A stretch of DNA of 13,302 nt from JAGLWP01 sp964406515 (GTDB lineage: Archaea; Nanobdellota; Nanobdellia; Pacearchaeales; GW2011-AR1), in NCBI GenBank assembly GCA_964406515.1, contig CAYORV010000014.1, forward strand, positions 1 to 13,302, in the 5' to 3' direction. This document shows positions 1-6,753 of this stretch, piece after piece. The number at the start of each line of letters is the position of its first letter. The first letter of the stretch is position 1. The translations under genes and the position numbers were made by a program. Under the pieces are notes generated by a model that saw nothing but the letters and a program-made list of their open reading frames with translations, was not told the origin of the DNA and searched no databases.

Positions 1-629
1 TCCAAAGAATCTAAAGTCTTAAACAAAAACACAACTTTTTGCCCCTTGTAAACATTTCCTTCAGAAATGTTTCGGGGTACCTGCTTGCAGATTCTTGTGC
101 CCTTCTTGGGTACGCCTGTGGTGCGCCCTTTTTCTTCCTCAATTAAATTCTTTAATTTCTCCAATTCAAATAAACTCATCTGAATAGCTTTCCCATTAAT
201 TTTCTCCTTCTTAAAATAATCATTTGTTAAATCAACAAGTTGTCCTATAGCCTCAACAGCAATATACTTTATTTTCCCATCAATATATCTGTAACTAAAA
301 CCATTAACACCAGCTCCCAAATCAAATATTGTCCCCTGCTTTACTCCTTTTAATGTTTTCTTGTAAATCTCTTCATAATAAGGGAATCTCTCTCTTGTTG
401 AAACATGCTTTTTCAAAACCCATTCAAAATCCTTGCCCCTCAACGACAAAAGTTTCTGACTTGCAAAACTAGAAAAAACTTCTCTCAAAAGTTTCCTTGT
501 CAATTTTACTTTTTCCTCATCTCCATACTTCTTGTTATCAAACTTTTCGAAAGCCATCTCAACATCTTTTCTAGGCAACTGAGAAAATTCTTTCTTCTGT
601 GTAATTTTTTCAATAAGTTGCTCGTCCAT
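1..629 (-). CDS. ArmA/Rmt (FmrO)-like 16S rRNA methyltransferase, 3' end off the window
   Basis: The frame is open from the ATG at 629 to the window edge (209 codons), so the C-terminus is missing. It looks like an S-adenosylmethionine-dependent rRNA methyltransferase of the ArmA/RmtB/FmrO family, which methylates N7 of G1405 in 16S rRNA. Visible features are an N-terminal helical domain (about 1-90), the family motif HVSTRERFPYYEEIY (75-89; compare HSSTNERVATLNDFY in ArmA), SAM motif I IFDLGAGVNG (101-110), an acidic strand YIAVEA (122-127), and NVYKGQKVVFLFKTLDSL (192-209; compare DVYKGTYDVVFLLKMLPVL in ArmA). Residues 168-191, between the last two blocks, are encoded by anomalously G+C-rich, hairpin-forming DNA and look inserted. 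The similarity is recalled from memory, not searched. Family assignment is fairly sure; target base and any aminoglycoside link are inference. Confidence 0.7.
   Translation of the reverse strand, partial: MDEQLIEKITQKKEFSQLPRKDVEMAFEKFDNKKYGDEEKVKLTRKLLREVFSSFASQKLLSLRGKDFEWVLKKHVSTRERFPYYEEIYKKTLKGVKQGTIFDLGAGVNGFSYRYIDGKIKYIAVEAIGQLVDLTNDYFKKEKINGKAIQMSLFELEKLKNLIEEEKGRTTGVPKKGTRICKQVPRNISEGNVYKGQKVVFLFKTLDSL
41..128 (-). repeat. G+C-rich in-frame hairpin element inside the methyltransferase gene
   Basis: On the plus strand, AAACATTTC (50-58) and GAAATGTTT (64-72) form a perfect 9-bp stem around the loop CTTCA. CCCC (42-45) and GGGG (74-77) can extend it across an internal loop. GGGTACC follows at 75-81, then the small palindrome CTGCTTGCAG (81-90). 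GTGCCC (97-102) can pair with GGGTAC (108-113) using one wobble. GGGTACGCC (108-116) can pair imperfectly with GGTGCGCCC (120-128). The block is far richer in G+C than its surroundings, keeps the frame (residues 168-191) and carries two Val-Pro-Lys/Arg units. It appears inserted between conserved methyltransferase blocks. The limits are approximate. Confidence 0.5.
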
Positions 630-662
630 AAATCTTTTAACTTCCTTTAGTTTAAAAAATAC
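630..662. promoter_or_regulatory. compact divergent promoter for the methyltransferase and hydrolase genes
   Basis: Only 33 bp separate the two divergent start codons. On the minus strand TTTTTTAAA (659-651) is centred about 26 nt before the ATG at 629. On the plus strand the weaker CTTTTAAC (634-641) is about 26 nt before the ATG at 663. This spacing fits archaeal TATA boxes driving leaderless transcripts. The two promoters would overlap, so they may compete. Confidence 0.4.
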
Positions 663-1226
663 ATGATGAGGAAAAAGAAAGTAATTTTTATTCCAGGCGC
701 AATTGGTGGAAAAAAAGATATGATTTTAATAAATAAAATGTTAAAAGAATATGATATTAAATATTTCCCTTATGATACAGGTCTTAAAAACACTATTGAA
801 CAGTATTCTGAAAAACTAAAAGAATTTATTGATGAATTAAAGCTAGAAAAAGATGAAAAAATAAGTATTATCTCTATTAGTGCAGGAGGAATCATAGCAG
901 AATATTATTTAAAATATTTGGAGGGTGGAAAAGTGGACAAAATAGTAACTCTCTTTACTCCTTTCAAAGGAACTTGGTTGCCTCATCTTATTTATAAAAA
1001 GAAAAAAGGATTTCAAGAATTAAGAAAAAACAATATCATATTAGAAAAAATTAGTAATAAAAAATTAATTGATATCGAAGAATTAAACATTTGGTGTTGG
1101 TTAGATCCTGTGGTCCCAGGAAAATCTGGAAAAGGTTCGAATCCAATGCATGTCTTATTTCCCATTCATGGCGCTATCCAGTTCTGGCCACCAGTAATAG
1201 TCAAAATAAAGAAGTTTCTTAGTTAA
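663..1226 (+). CDS. small alpha/beta-hydrolase, lipase/esterase-like
   Basis: This 187-residue protein has an alpha/beta-hydrolase layout. It opens with a beta strand and oxyanion-type loop (VIFIPGAIGG, 7-16). The nucleophile elbow is SISAG (71-75, Ser73 as nucleophile; the usual first Gly of GxSxG is Ser). Next comes VDKIVTLFTPFKGT (91-104), typical of lipase-like proteins (VTLGTPHxGT). A likely catalytic Asp148 lies in LDPVVPGKSG and His169 in FPIHGAIQF. No signal peptide or membrane segment is seen, so it is probably cytoplasmic. The ATG at 663 is used; the ATG at 666 is an equal alternative, and no Shine-Dalgarno sequence decides between them. The short length suggests little or no lid domain. 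Substrate is unknown. The fold call is fairly secure; lipase, esterase or thioesterase activity cannot be separated here. Confidence 0.7.
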   Translation: MMRKKKVIFIPGAIGGKKDMILINKMLKEYDIKYFPYDTGLKNTIEQYSEKLKEFIDELKLEKDEKISIISISAGGIIAEYYLKYLEGGKVDKIVTLFTPFKGTWLPHLIYKKKKGFQELRKNNIILEKISNKKLIDIEELNIWCWLDPVVPGKSGKGSNPMHVLFPIHGAIQFWPPVIVKIKKFLS

Positions 1227-1234
1227 TTATTTAA
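1227..1234 (+). promoter_or_regulatory. TATA box for the TGS GTPase gene
   Basis: TTATTTAA lies just after the hydrolase stop codon, centred about 26 nt before the ATG at 1257. This fits an independent leaderless promoter rather than strict co-transcription with the hydrolase gene. Confidence 0.35.
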
Positions 1235-1256
1235 CTCCCCTCTCCTTATTTCTTAC

Positions 1257-2162
1257 ATGCCAATCAACGCACACCCAGAATTTTTAGCAGCTGAAAAAAT
1301 TTACATTGCAGCTGAAACAAAAGAACAAAGAATTGATGCATTAAAAAAAATGATTTCTCACGCTCCAAACCATAAGGGGGCAGAAAATCTTCGTGCACAA
1401 TTAAAACGAAGGTTAGCCCGATTAAAATACGCAAACGAAAAAGAAATCAAAAGTAAAAAAAGCGGCAAAGCAGGAATAAAAAAAGAAGAAATGCAAGCAG
1501 TTCTTGTTGGAAAAACCGGAGTTGGCAAATCTTGGCTTTTGAATGAATTAACAAATGCCAATCCTAAAATCGCAAAATCTTCCCTCGAACAATTTACAAC
1601 TAAAAAACCAATCGTAGGAATGATGCCGTTCCAAGGAACAAGTATTCAATTAATAGAACTCCCTGCAATTGAATCAGAACATTATGACAAAGGGCTAGCT
1701 CACACAGCAGATGTAATCTTAATCATTGTAACAGATTTAAAACAAATTGAAGAAATTAAAAAAAATCTTACAAATATTCCGGGGAAAAAAATAATTGTTT
1801 TCAACAACATTCAAAAACAAACTACAAGAAAAATCTCTGCAACTCTTGCCTCAAAAAAATATAATTTTGTAATTATCACTTCAAAACAAGATTTTGAACC
1901 ACTTAAAGAAAAAATTTTCCAAAACCTTAACAAAATAAGAATTTACACAAAAGAACCAGGAAAAGAACCAGACAAAAACCGTCCTGTAATTCTTAATCCT
2001 AAAAGCACTGTAAAGGATGTTGCTGAAAAGATTCTCCATGGTTTTTCTTCGAGAATAAAAGAAACTAAAATCTGGGGCCCTTCATCAAAATTCTCAGGAC
2101 AAATCACAGGCTTAGGCCATGAATTAAAAGATTTAGATGTTGTGGAGTTTAAGACTAGATGA
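1257..2162 (+). CDS. DRG/Obg-related GTPase with C-terminal TGS domain
   Basis: This 301-residue protein has an N-terminal helical region (1-72) of the type MPxNxxPEFLAAEKxY...HKGxExLRAxLKRRLxKLK, seen in a small group of DRG-like GTPases. A G domain follows (about 78-225), then a TGS domain (about 227-299; ends GQITGLGHELKDLDVVEF). The P-loop is intact (GKTGVGKS, 85-92), and a switch I threonine lies in FTTKKPIVG (113-121). The other motifs are degenerate: G3, normally DLPG, is ELPA (134-137), and the expected NKxD of G4 is NNIQ (183-186). Nucleotide binding is likely, but guanine specificity and hydrolysis are doubtful. DRG proteins are linked to ribosomes and translation. It converges on the propeller gene across 25 A/T-rich bases containing a T-rich run that could end transcription. 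Confidence 0.82.
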   Translation: MPINAHPEFLAAEKIYIAAETKEQRIDALKKMISHAPNHKGAENLRAQLKRRLARLKYANEKEIKSKKSGKAGIKKEEMQAVLVGKTGVGKSWLLNELTNANPKIAKSSLEQFTTKKPIVGMMPFQGTSIQLIELPAIESEHYDKGLAHTADVILIIVTDLKQIEEIKKNLTNIPGKKIIVFNNIQKQTTRKISATLASKKYNFVIITSKQDFEPLKEKIFQNLNKIRIYTKEPGKEPDKNRPVILNPKSTVKDVAEKILHGFSSRIKETKIWGPSSKFSGQITGLGHELKDLDVVEFKTR

Positions 2163-2187
2163 TTTTAACTATTTTCCAAATATTTAT

Positions 2188-3339
2188 TTAGAAATCTTCA
2201 TAATAAAGATTATTTATGCCTTGTTCTTTCTTACTCTGGTCTCTAGCATTATCTAACCAAAAAACTTTACTTCCCTCTACTTTAGGATAAGATTGATCTC
2301 TAGAATCCTTAGTGATTCTTTCTTCTTCTTTAGTTACAAAATCATATAAATAAATTTCTTGATTATCTCCAATTCCCAAGAAATAATAAAGCAAGCGACC
2401 TAAAATAGGGATATTAAAATGCCTTGAGTCTCTCCAAACAAGTTTAGTGTCAGAAAAATCAATATTGGGAGTAGCTCTTCCAAGATCATAATTTAAATCT
2501 AGTTGATATAATTCTTGATTTTGAAGATTATAGTAATAAAGCCTGTATCCTTTAATTCCTCCTATATAATTGCTATCTGTTCTTGATTCAGCCCAAACAA
2601 TAGTATCTCCTGAAACTTTTGGAAACATTTGAGATTCATCATTATTCGTTATTCTTGTTTCAGTTGATGAATCCAAATCATACATCCAAACATCTGTAGT
2701 AATAGAATCCCCGTTAGATGCCATAGCATCTTGCGTATAAACAATATAATCATTTGAAGAATCAATTTCTTTCACATTTGCATTGTGATAAGCCATTCCA
2801 TCAATATACCCACTAATAATGTTTTGATCTATTATTGCATGGAATAATTCTTGAAAAATTCCCAAAGTTTCATTATAAAAATAGAAAACCCCGCTAGGAT
2901 CATAACAGAAAAGAGTATTGGAATTTGCAGAACACATCTGCGAATTAAGCCCATAATCATCTGCAAATATCCCCCATGGACCGGGTATCTGTAAATCATA
3001 AAGGGCAAGATTGTCCTCTTGGTCATTAAAAAAGATATAACGATTTTTATATATAATTGGAAAAGAACCTTTTCCAATTTCTGTTTGTTTATCAGAAGTT
3101 AAATCATATAAATACACTTTATTCAGAGTTTCTCCCATAGTACATATCCTCTCTTCTCCTTCTCCACTACAAACTTCTTCAGTAGATATTACATCTGTTG
3201 TGCTGAATGCAACAAAATTTCCAGAAACATCGTAACTTACAATATTCAAATCCGAAGTTAATTGCACTTCTTGTGCCGACACGAATAAAGATAAACTAAC
3301 CACTAACAGTGAAATTAAAAACACCAATCCTCTTTTCAT
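2188..3339 (-). CDS. secreted TolB-like beta-propeller protein
   Basis: This 383-residue protein has a clear Sec signal peptide: MKRG, a hydrophobic core to about residue 20, and likely cleavage after VSA (20-22). The mature part carries repeated propeller blades of the form 'xxYLYDLxTxxETRITxxxxxQxxPKVxGxxVxW'. Clear copies are near 76-105, 217-250 and 329-362, with weaker ones near 111-150 and 266-302. This matches the TolB/WD40-like propellers common in archaeal surface proteins. The only four cysteines form two close pairs (57/66 and 136/145), consistent with disulfides outside the membrane. No C-terminal anchor, sorting signal or catalytic motif is visible, so it is probably an exported binding or scaffold protein. 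Ligand and partners cannot be inferred. Confidence 0.75.
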   Translation of the reverse strand: MKRGLVFLISLLVVSLSLFVSAQEVQLTSDLNIVSYDVSGNFVAFSTTDVISTEEVCSGEGEERICTMGETLNKVYLYDLTSDKQTEIGKGSFPIIYKNRYIFFNDQEDNLALYDLQIPGPWGIFADDYGLNSQMCSANSNTLFCYDPSGVFYFYNETLGIFQELFHAIIDQNIISGYIDGMAYHNANVKEIDSSNDYIVYTQDAMASNGDSITTDVWMYDLDSSTETRITNNDESQMFPKVSGDTIVWAESRTDSNYIGGIKGYRLYYYNLQNQELYQLDLNYDLGRATPNIDFSDTKLVWRDSRHFNIPILGRLLYYFLGIGDNQEIYLYDFVTKEEERITKDSRDQSYPKVEGSKVFWLDNARDQSKKEQGINNLYYEDF

Positions 3340-3357
3340 TATATTACTCTATATCGA

Positions 3358-3369
3358 AATTATATAAAT
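3358..3369 (-). promoter_or_regulatory. TATA box of the beta-propeller gene
   Basis: On the minus strand ATTTATATAATT is preceded by the purine-rich BRE-like AAAAAG. It is centred about 25 nt before the ATG at 3339. This is the clearest archaeal promoter in the left half and predicts a leaderless transcript. Confidence 0.6.
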
Positions 3370-3396
3370 CTTTTTGTAGAATTCAAAACAAAATAA

Positions 3397-4410
3397 TTAA
3401 CTATAAGCTTTTTCAGATAACTCTTCCAATTCTTTTTTCTTTTTGTGGATTGGTTTTAACAATTTAGAAATTTCCTTTGCAACAGCATTTTTCAAATCCA
3501 AAGGATGCAATTTTTTAGCAACAAAATCTTTTTCAATTTCTTTATAATTTTTATATTCTAAATTTCCCCCAAACTTATCTGGTCTTTCAATAACAAATTT
3601 TTCTTTTTTATCTTCTTTAATAACCATTAAAACATATTTAGTGAAAGCCATAATTCCATTATCTGGATCTCCAGCAACACAATCTGCACTATTCAATTTC
3701 TTCTTAACTGATTCTTCGTCATCTAATAAATCTATTTTACTTTTCTCATCAGAAGCACTCATTTTCTTACCAATTAAACCAGGAATCATTGGATTCATTA
3801 GTTCAATTCTTGGCTTGTATCCAATCTTCTGAAGATTCTCCCTAGCAAGAACCATTATTTTTCTTTGATCTACCCCTCCTAATTGAGCATCAACTTCCAA
3901 ATATTGTTCGTCAACAGCTTGTAATAAAGGATACAAAAGTCCAGAAAGTTTTGCACTATCTCCCTCAACATTTTTAACAACTTCTGCAGCAGCTCTTTTT
4001 GAATCTCTAACAGAAGTATTGCTTGACATTTGCAAAACATCAAACATATATTCTGGAGCAAGTTGTAATTCAGAACCCTTAACAAACTCAAGGTCTTTTA
4101 TATTTGCTCCAACAGCTTGAATCATTAAAGGGATAATTGCTTTATAATAATCATATCTCTTTTCTAAAACCAACCAAGGAACATTATCTAATGCAGCATG
4201 CAAATCTGCTAAAAGAATTTTAACATGAAATCCTGCTTTCAACAAATCAGCAATCTTCAAGGCAGGCAAAAAATATCCTACATGGGGCCTTCCTGTTGGA
4301 GCAGTTCCCCAATAAACAACTGGTTTTTTCTTGTCTTTTAACAACTTCTTTAACTCGTCTTCTCCAATAACTTCTTGAAGATTTCGGGTTACTAATGAAT
4401 ATTTATCCAT
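3397..4410 (-). CDS. tyrS: tyrosyl-tRNA synthetase, resembling the opisthokont cytosolic enzyme
   Basis: This 337-residue class I synthetase charges tRNA-Tyr. The HIGH-type motif is HVGY (43-46, in YWGTAPTGRPHVGY) and the KMSKS-type loop is KMSAS (216-220). By alignment with M. jannaschii TyrRS (Tyr32, Tyr151, Gln155, Asp158, Gln173), the tyrosine-pocket residues are Tyr33, Tyr160, Gln164, Asp167 and Gln182, all present. The sequence follows human cytosolic TyrRS closely: TRNLQEVIGE, KIADLLKAGFHVKILLADLH, LSGLLYPLLQAVDEQYL and ESVKKKL each have near matches. It ends where the human catalytic plus anticodon-binding core ends, with no EMAPII-like tail. It looks complete and functional. It probably has its own promoter (TATA at 4431-4438). 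Confidence 0.95.
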   Translation of the reverse strand: MDKYSLVTRNLQEVIGEDELKKLLKDKKKPVVYWGTAPTGRPHVGYFLPALKIADLLKAGFHVKILLADLHAALDNVPWLVLEKRYDYYKAIIPLMIQAVGANIKDLEFVKGSELQLAPEYMFDVLQMSSNTSVRDSKRAAAEVVKNVEGDSAKLSGLLYPLLQAVDEQYLEVDAQLGGVDQRKIMVLARENLQKIGYKPRIELMNPMIPGLIGKKMSASDEKSKIDLLDDEESVKKKLNSADCVAGDPDNGIMAFTKYVLMVIKEDKKEKFVIERPDKFGGNLEYKNYKEIEKDFVAKKLHPLDLKNAVAKEISKLLKPIHKKKKELEELSEKAYS

Positions 4411-4430
4411 AATCTAATATTAAAAAAGAA

Positions 4431-4438
4431 CTATATAA
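4431..4438 (-). promoter_or_regulatory. TATA box of the tyrS gene
   Basis: On the minus strand TTTATATAG-like sequence follows a purine-rich GAAGAAATAA and is centred about 25 nt before the ATG at 4410. It sits immediately after the stop codon of the upstream membrane-protein gene, so tyrS can be transcribed on its own. Confidence 0.55.
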
Positions 4439-4440
4439 AA

Positions 4441-4950
4441 TTATTTCTTCTTTACTTTAATAGGTTCTATAATATTTTCTTTACTCCAAGCTACAATTCC
4501 CAAAAACACATAACCAACTATTGGAAGCAAAAAGAACAACGAAAACCATCCCGGATGCCCAACTTTTTCATAAGCTTTCCATCTCCAGATAAAAAAGAAA
4601 ACTGAAAATGTAATTGAAGACACTATACTAATAACGCCCCCAAACAAAGGAATAAAACTAAAAAATGCTCCAAGCAATAATAAAACAGGCCACCAAGGCA
4701 TCTTAGCAATTCTCGAAGTTAATAATGGCTTTCCAACAACAGGAATCCAAGCCAACCAAGCTTTCTCATCTTTTGCTTTTTTTCCTATTGCCATATAAGC
4801 AAGTGAACTATAAACATAAATTCCAATTGATAACAAAAAAACAATGAAAAAAATTCCAATTATAATAGAAAATACAGCACCAATAATTCCACCAAGCCCT
4901 TCAGATAAAGCCTCATTAAATGTTTCTGACACTAAAAATAACCAATTCAT
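4441..4950 (-). CDS. four-TM integral membrane protein of unknown function
   Basis: From the ATG at 4950 this is a 169-residue membrane protein. Hydrophobic segments lie near 20-50, 85-100, 103-123 and 136-154, and the tail is lysine-rich (IKVKKK). Between the first two is a polar loop, GKKAKDEKAWLAWIPVVGKPLL (split here for length: GKKAKDEKAW, then LAWIPVVGKP). A later segment reads WKAYEKVGHPGWFSLFFLLPIVGY. The paired 'aWlawiPvvG' and 'hPGWfslfflLPivgY' patterns resemble the small membrane proteins of the DUF5684/DUF805 kind, but I cannot assign a family firmly. A longer reading from a TTG at 4965 adds five residues; the ATG is preferred because a TATA-like box (4979-4971) sits 25 nt upstream of it. 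No function can be assigned. Confidence 0.65.
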   Translation of the reverse strand: MNWLFLVSETFNEALSEGLGGIIGAVFSIIIGIFFIVFLLSIGIYVYSSLAYMAIGKKAKDEKAWLAWIPVVGKPLLTSRIAKMPWWPVLLLLGAFFSFIPLFGGVISIVSSITFSVFFFIWRWKAYEKVGHPGWFSLFFLLPIVGYVFLGIVAWSKENIIEPIKVKKK

Positions 4951-4991
4951 AAATACATAAAACAATATTAATTATTAAACCTTTCTAAAAT
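4951..4991. promoter_or_regulatory. divergent promoter region, membrane protein / TctA-family gene
   Basis: The 41 bp between the two start codons are almost entirely A/T. AATATTAA (4964-4971, plus) is about 25 nt before the ATG at 4992. TTTAATAAT on the minus strand (4979-4971) is about 25 nt before the ATG at 4950. The two boxes abut, giving a back-to-back arrangement like that at 630-662. Confidence 0.4.
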
Positions 4992-6185
4992 ATGCTCATT
5001 CAAATTCTCCTCTCTCTTTTTGCAGGGATTCTTGCAGGAATCTTCACTGGTTTAATTCCGGGAATACACATCAACACCCTTGGAATAATTCTTATCTCCC
5101 TATCTATGACAATTCTCTCTCCGATAAATCCAATTTATCTCATTGTATTTATCACTTCCATGGCAATCATCCATACCTTCCTTGACTTTATTCCTTCAAT
5201 TCTCCTAGGTTGCCCAGATACAGATACAGAATTATCAGTTTTGCCAGGTCATGAATTATTAAAACAAGGACAGGGATATCAAGCAATTATTTTAACAGCT
5301 TATGGAAGTTTAGCGGCAATCTTCGCGATAATCCTCGTTGCTTTTCCTGCAATATTAACAATAGAAAAAATCTACAATCTCCTAACAAAACAATTTGTCA
5401 TGCCTGTAATTTTAATTTTCATTTCCTTATTTTTAATTTTCCTAGAAAAGAAAAAACTTTCTGCACTTTTTGTTTTCATATTAACAGGGGCCTTGGGTCT
5501 CTGTGTTTTAAATCTTCCTTCCTTAAATCAGCCCCTCTTACCTCTCCTCACAGGACTCTTCGGAGGATCCATGTTAATCTTAAGTATAAAAAATAAAATT
5601 CAAATTCCAGAACAAAAAATAACAAAACCAAAAACTAAATTGTTCAAACCTTTGCTCGGTTCTTTAATTGCTTCGCCATTATGCAGTTTTCTTCCAGGAC
5701 TCGGAAGCGGTCAAGCAGCAATAATTGGAAATTTAATTGCAAGAGCAAACAAAAAAGGATTTCTCATTTTACTCGGTGCAACAAATACCTTGGTCATGGG
5801 ATTTTCTTTTATTTCGCTTTACGTAATTTCAAAAACAAGAACAGGCGCAGCAGTTGCAATTCAAGAACTACTTCCAAATTTCTCAAACAAAATCTTAATA
5901 TTAATACTAACCATAATTCTCCTCACAGGAATAATTTCTTTTTTCCTCACAAAATTCCTAGCAAAATTCTTCTCTAATAATTTAAATAAAATAAACTACA
6001 CAAAGATTTCCCTAGCAACATTATTAATTCTTATCCTAGTTATCTTGCTTGTTTCAAATTTTCTCGGATTAATTGTTTTAGTCATTTCAACATTAACAGG
6101 AATTTACTGCATAAAACTGAAAGTTAAAAGAACTCAAATGATGGGCTGTTTACTTTTGCCGACGATAATTTTGTATTTAACTTAA
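4992..6185 (+). CDS. TctA-family (COG1784-type) polytopic membrane protein
   Basis: This 397-residue protein is hydrophobic throughout, with roughly ten membrane segments. It matches the archaeal branch of the TctA family: an N-terminal GIFTGLIPGIHINTL (16-30), then HTFLDFIPSILLGCPDTDTE (61-80) and LSVLPGHELLKQGQGYQAI (81-99). A second related motif in the C-terminal half is SFLPGLGSGQAAIIGN (232-247). The paired P-G motifs suggest two homologous halves. Bacterial TctA is the large membrane subunit of tripartite tricarboxylate transporters, but no TctB or TctC gene is nearby. The archaeal proteins act, if they are transporters, without those partners. Substrate is unknown. The stop codon (6183-6185) directly abuts the stop of the opposing gene. 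Confidence 0.8.
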   Translation: MLIQILLSLFAGILAGIFTGLIPGIHINTLGIILISLSMTILSPINPIYLIVFITSMAIIHTFLDFIPSILLGCPDTDTELSVLPGHELLKQGQGYQAIILTAYGSLAAIFAIILVAFPAILTIEKIYNLLTKQFVMPVILIFISLFLIFLEKKKLSALFVFILTGALGLCVLNLPSLNQPLLPLLTGLFGGSMLILSIKNKIQIPEQKITKPKTKLFKPLLGSLIASPLCSFLPGLGSGQAAIIGNLIARANKKGFLILLGATNTLVMGFSFISLYVISKTRTGAAVAIQELLPNFSNKILILILTIILLTGIISFFLTKFLAKFFSNNLNKINYTKISLATLLILILVILLVSNFLGLIVLVISTLTGIYCIKLKVKRTQMMGCLLLPTIILYLT

Positions 6186-6668
6186 TCACCTTAATAAGAA
6201 ATACCAAACAGCTCCTGCAGCAATCAAAAGAACAACAAGAATTATCAAAATAATCCATAACCATTTCTTTCCAGGTTTCTTAGCAACATCTTTCCCCTTC
6301 ACGGCCTTTAAGTTTTTACCATTCTCCTTAACAGGCTTCACATTCTTATCCTTTACTTGTTGCTTTACTGGTTTAACTTGCTTCTTAGCAACAGTCTTCA
6401 AAACACCCTTACTTTTTAATGGAACAACTTTTTTTACGACAGATTTTTTGACAGCTGTTTTCTTCTGCCCAATCATAGGCAATTTCTTTGGAACAGGTTG
6501 CGGTCTTTCCATCGCCTTAGCCCTACCCATTTGCGCAATCACAGCAGTCGCAGCTTCATTAACAACATTCTCATCATAACCAAGAGAAACCACATACCTT
6601 TTCAAATCACTTAAACTATATCTCTTCGAGTGCTTTAACAAATAATCGTAAACCCTTTTATCCACCAT
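6186..6668 (-). CDS. lysine-rich tail-anchored membrane protein
   Basis: This 160-residue protein of unknown function has three parts. The first is a short predicted helical domain (1-48: RVYDYLLKHSKRYSLSDLKR, then YVVSLGYDENVVNEAATAVI), whose helix-turn-helix-like spacing recalls UBA-like or small recruitment domains. The second is a basic, low-complexity linker (about 49-135) rich in Lys, Val and Pro with repeated KPVK/KKxV units. The third is one C-terminal membrane helix (136-158, WLWIILIILVVLLIAAGAVW) ending in FLLR. By the positive-inside rule, the domain and linker face the cytoplasm. The basic tail could contact nucleic acid or acidic lipids, but that is inference. A TATA box precedes it at 6690-6700. 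Confidence 0.65.
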   Translation of the reverse strand: MVDKRVYDYLLKHSKRYSLSDLKRYVVSLGYDENVVNEAATAVIAQMGRAKAMERPQPVPKKLPMIGQKKTAVKKSVVKKVVPLKSKGVLKTVAKKQVKPVKQQVKDKNVKPVKENGKNLKAVKGKDVAKKPGKKWLWIILIILVVLLIAAGAVWYFLLR

Positions 6669-6753
6669 CTTTTAACTATTAATAAAGAATATATTATAAA
6701 TGTTTTGTGTGAAAGAATTATTTGTTATTGCCAACAATTGTACTTTATTTGAT
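6669..6753. promoter_or_regulatory. spacer holding the promoter of the tail-anchored protein gene
   Basis: On the minus strand TTTATAATATA (6700-6690), preceded by the BRE-like CAAAACA, is centred about 27 nt before the ATG at 6668. The remainder is the 3' end of the replication operon. It holds only a weak 5-bp stem (TTGTT...AACAA around 6722-6736), and no strong terminator is visible. Confidence 0.5.

Noticed and set aside
405..650. Plus-strand open frame of 81 codons
   Set aside because: It is antisense to the methyltransferase gene and its product is a biased Phe/Leu/Lys string with no family pattern.
2070..2085. GGGGCCC patch in the TGS GTPase gene as an inserted element
   Set aside because: It encodes the KIWGPSSKFSGQ segment expected in TGS domains and has no matching hairpin.
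2968..2990. G+C-rich patch in the propeller gene as a third hairpin element
   Set aside because: It lacks the CTTCA loop and the GGGTACC box; only a weak CCC/GGG pairing is present.
4951..4965. TTG start five codons upstream for the four-TM membrane protein
   Set aside because: The ATG at 4950 has a TATA-like box at the usual 25-nt spacing, and the extra residues add nothing recognisable.
6720..6740. Terminator after DP2
   Set aside because: The stem is only 5 bp with no adjoining T-run on the minus strand.
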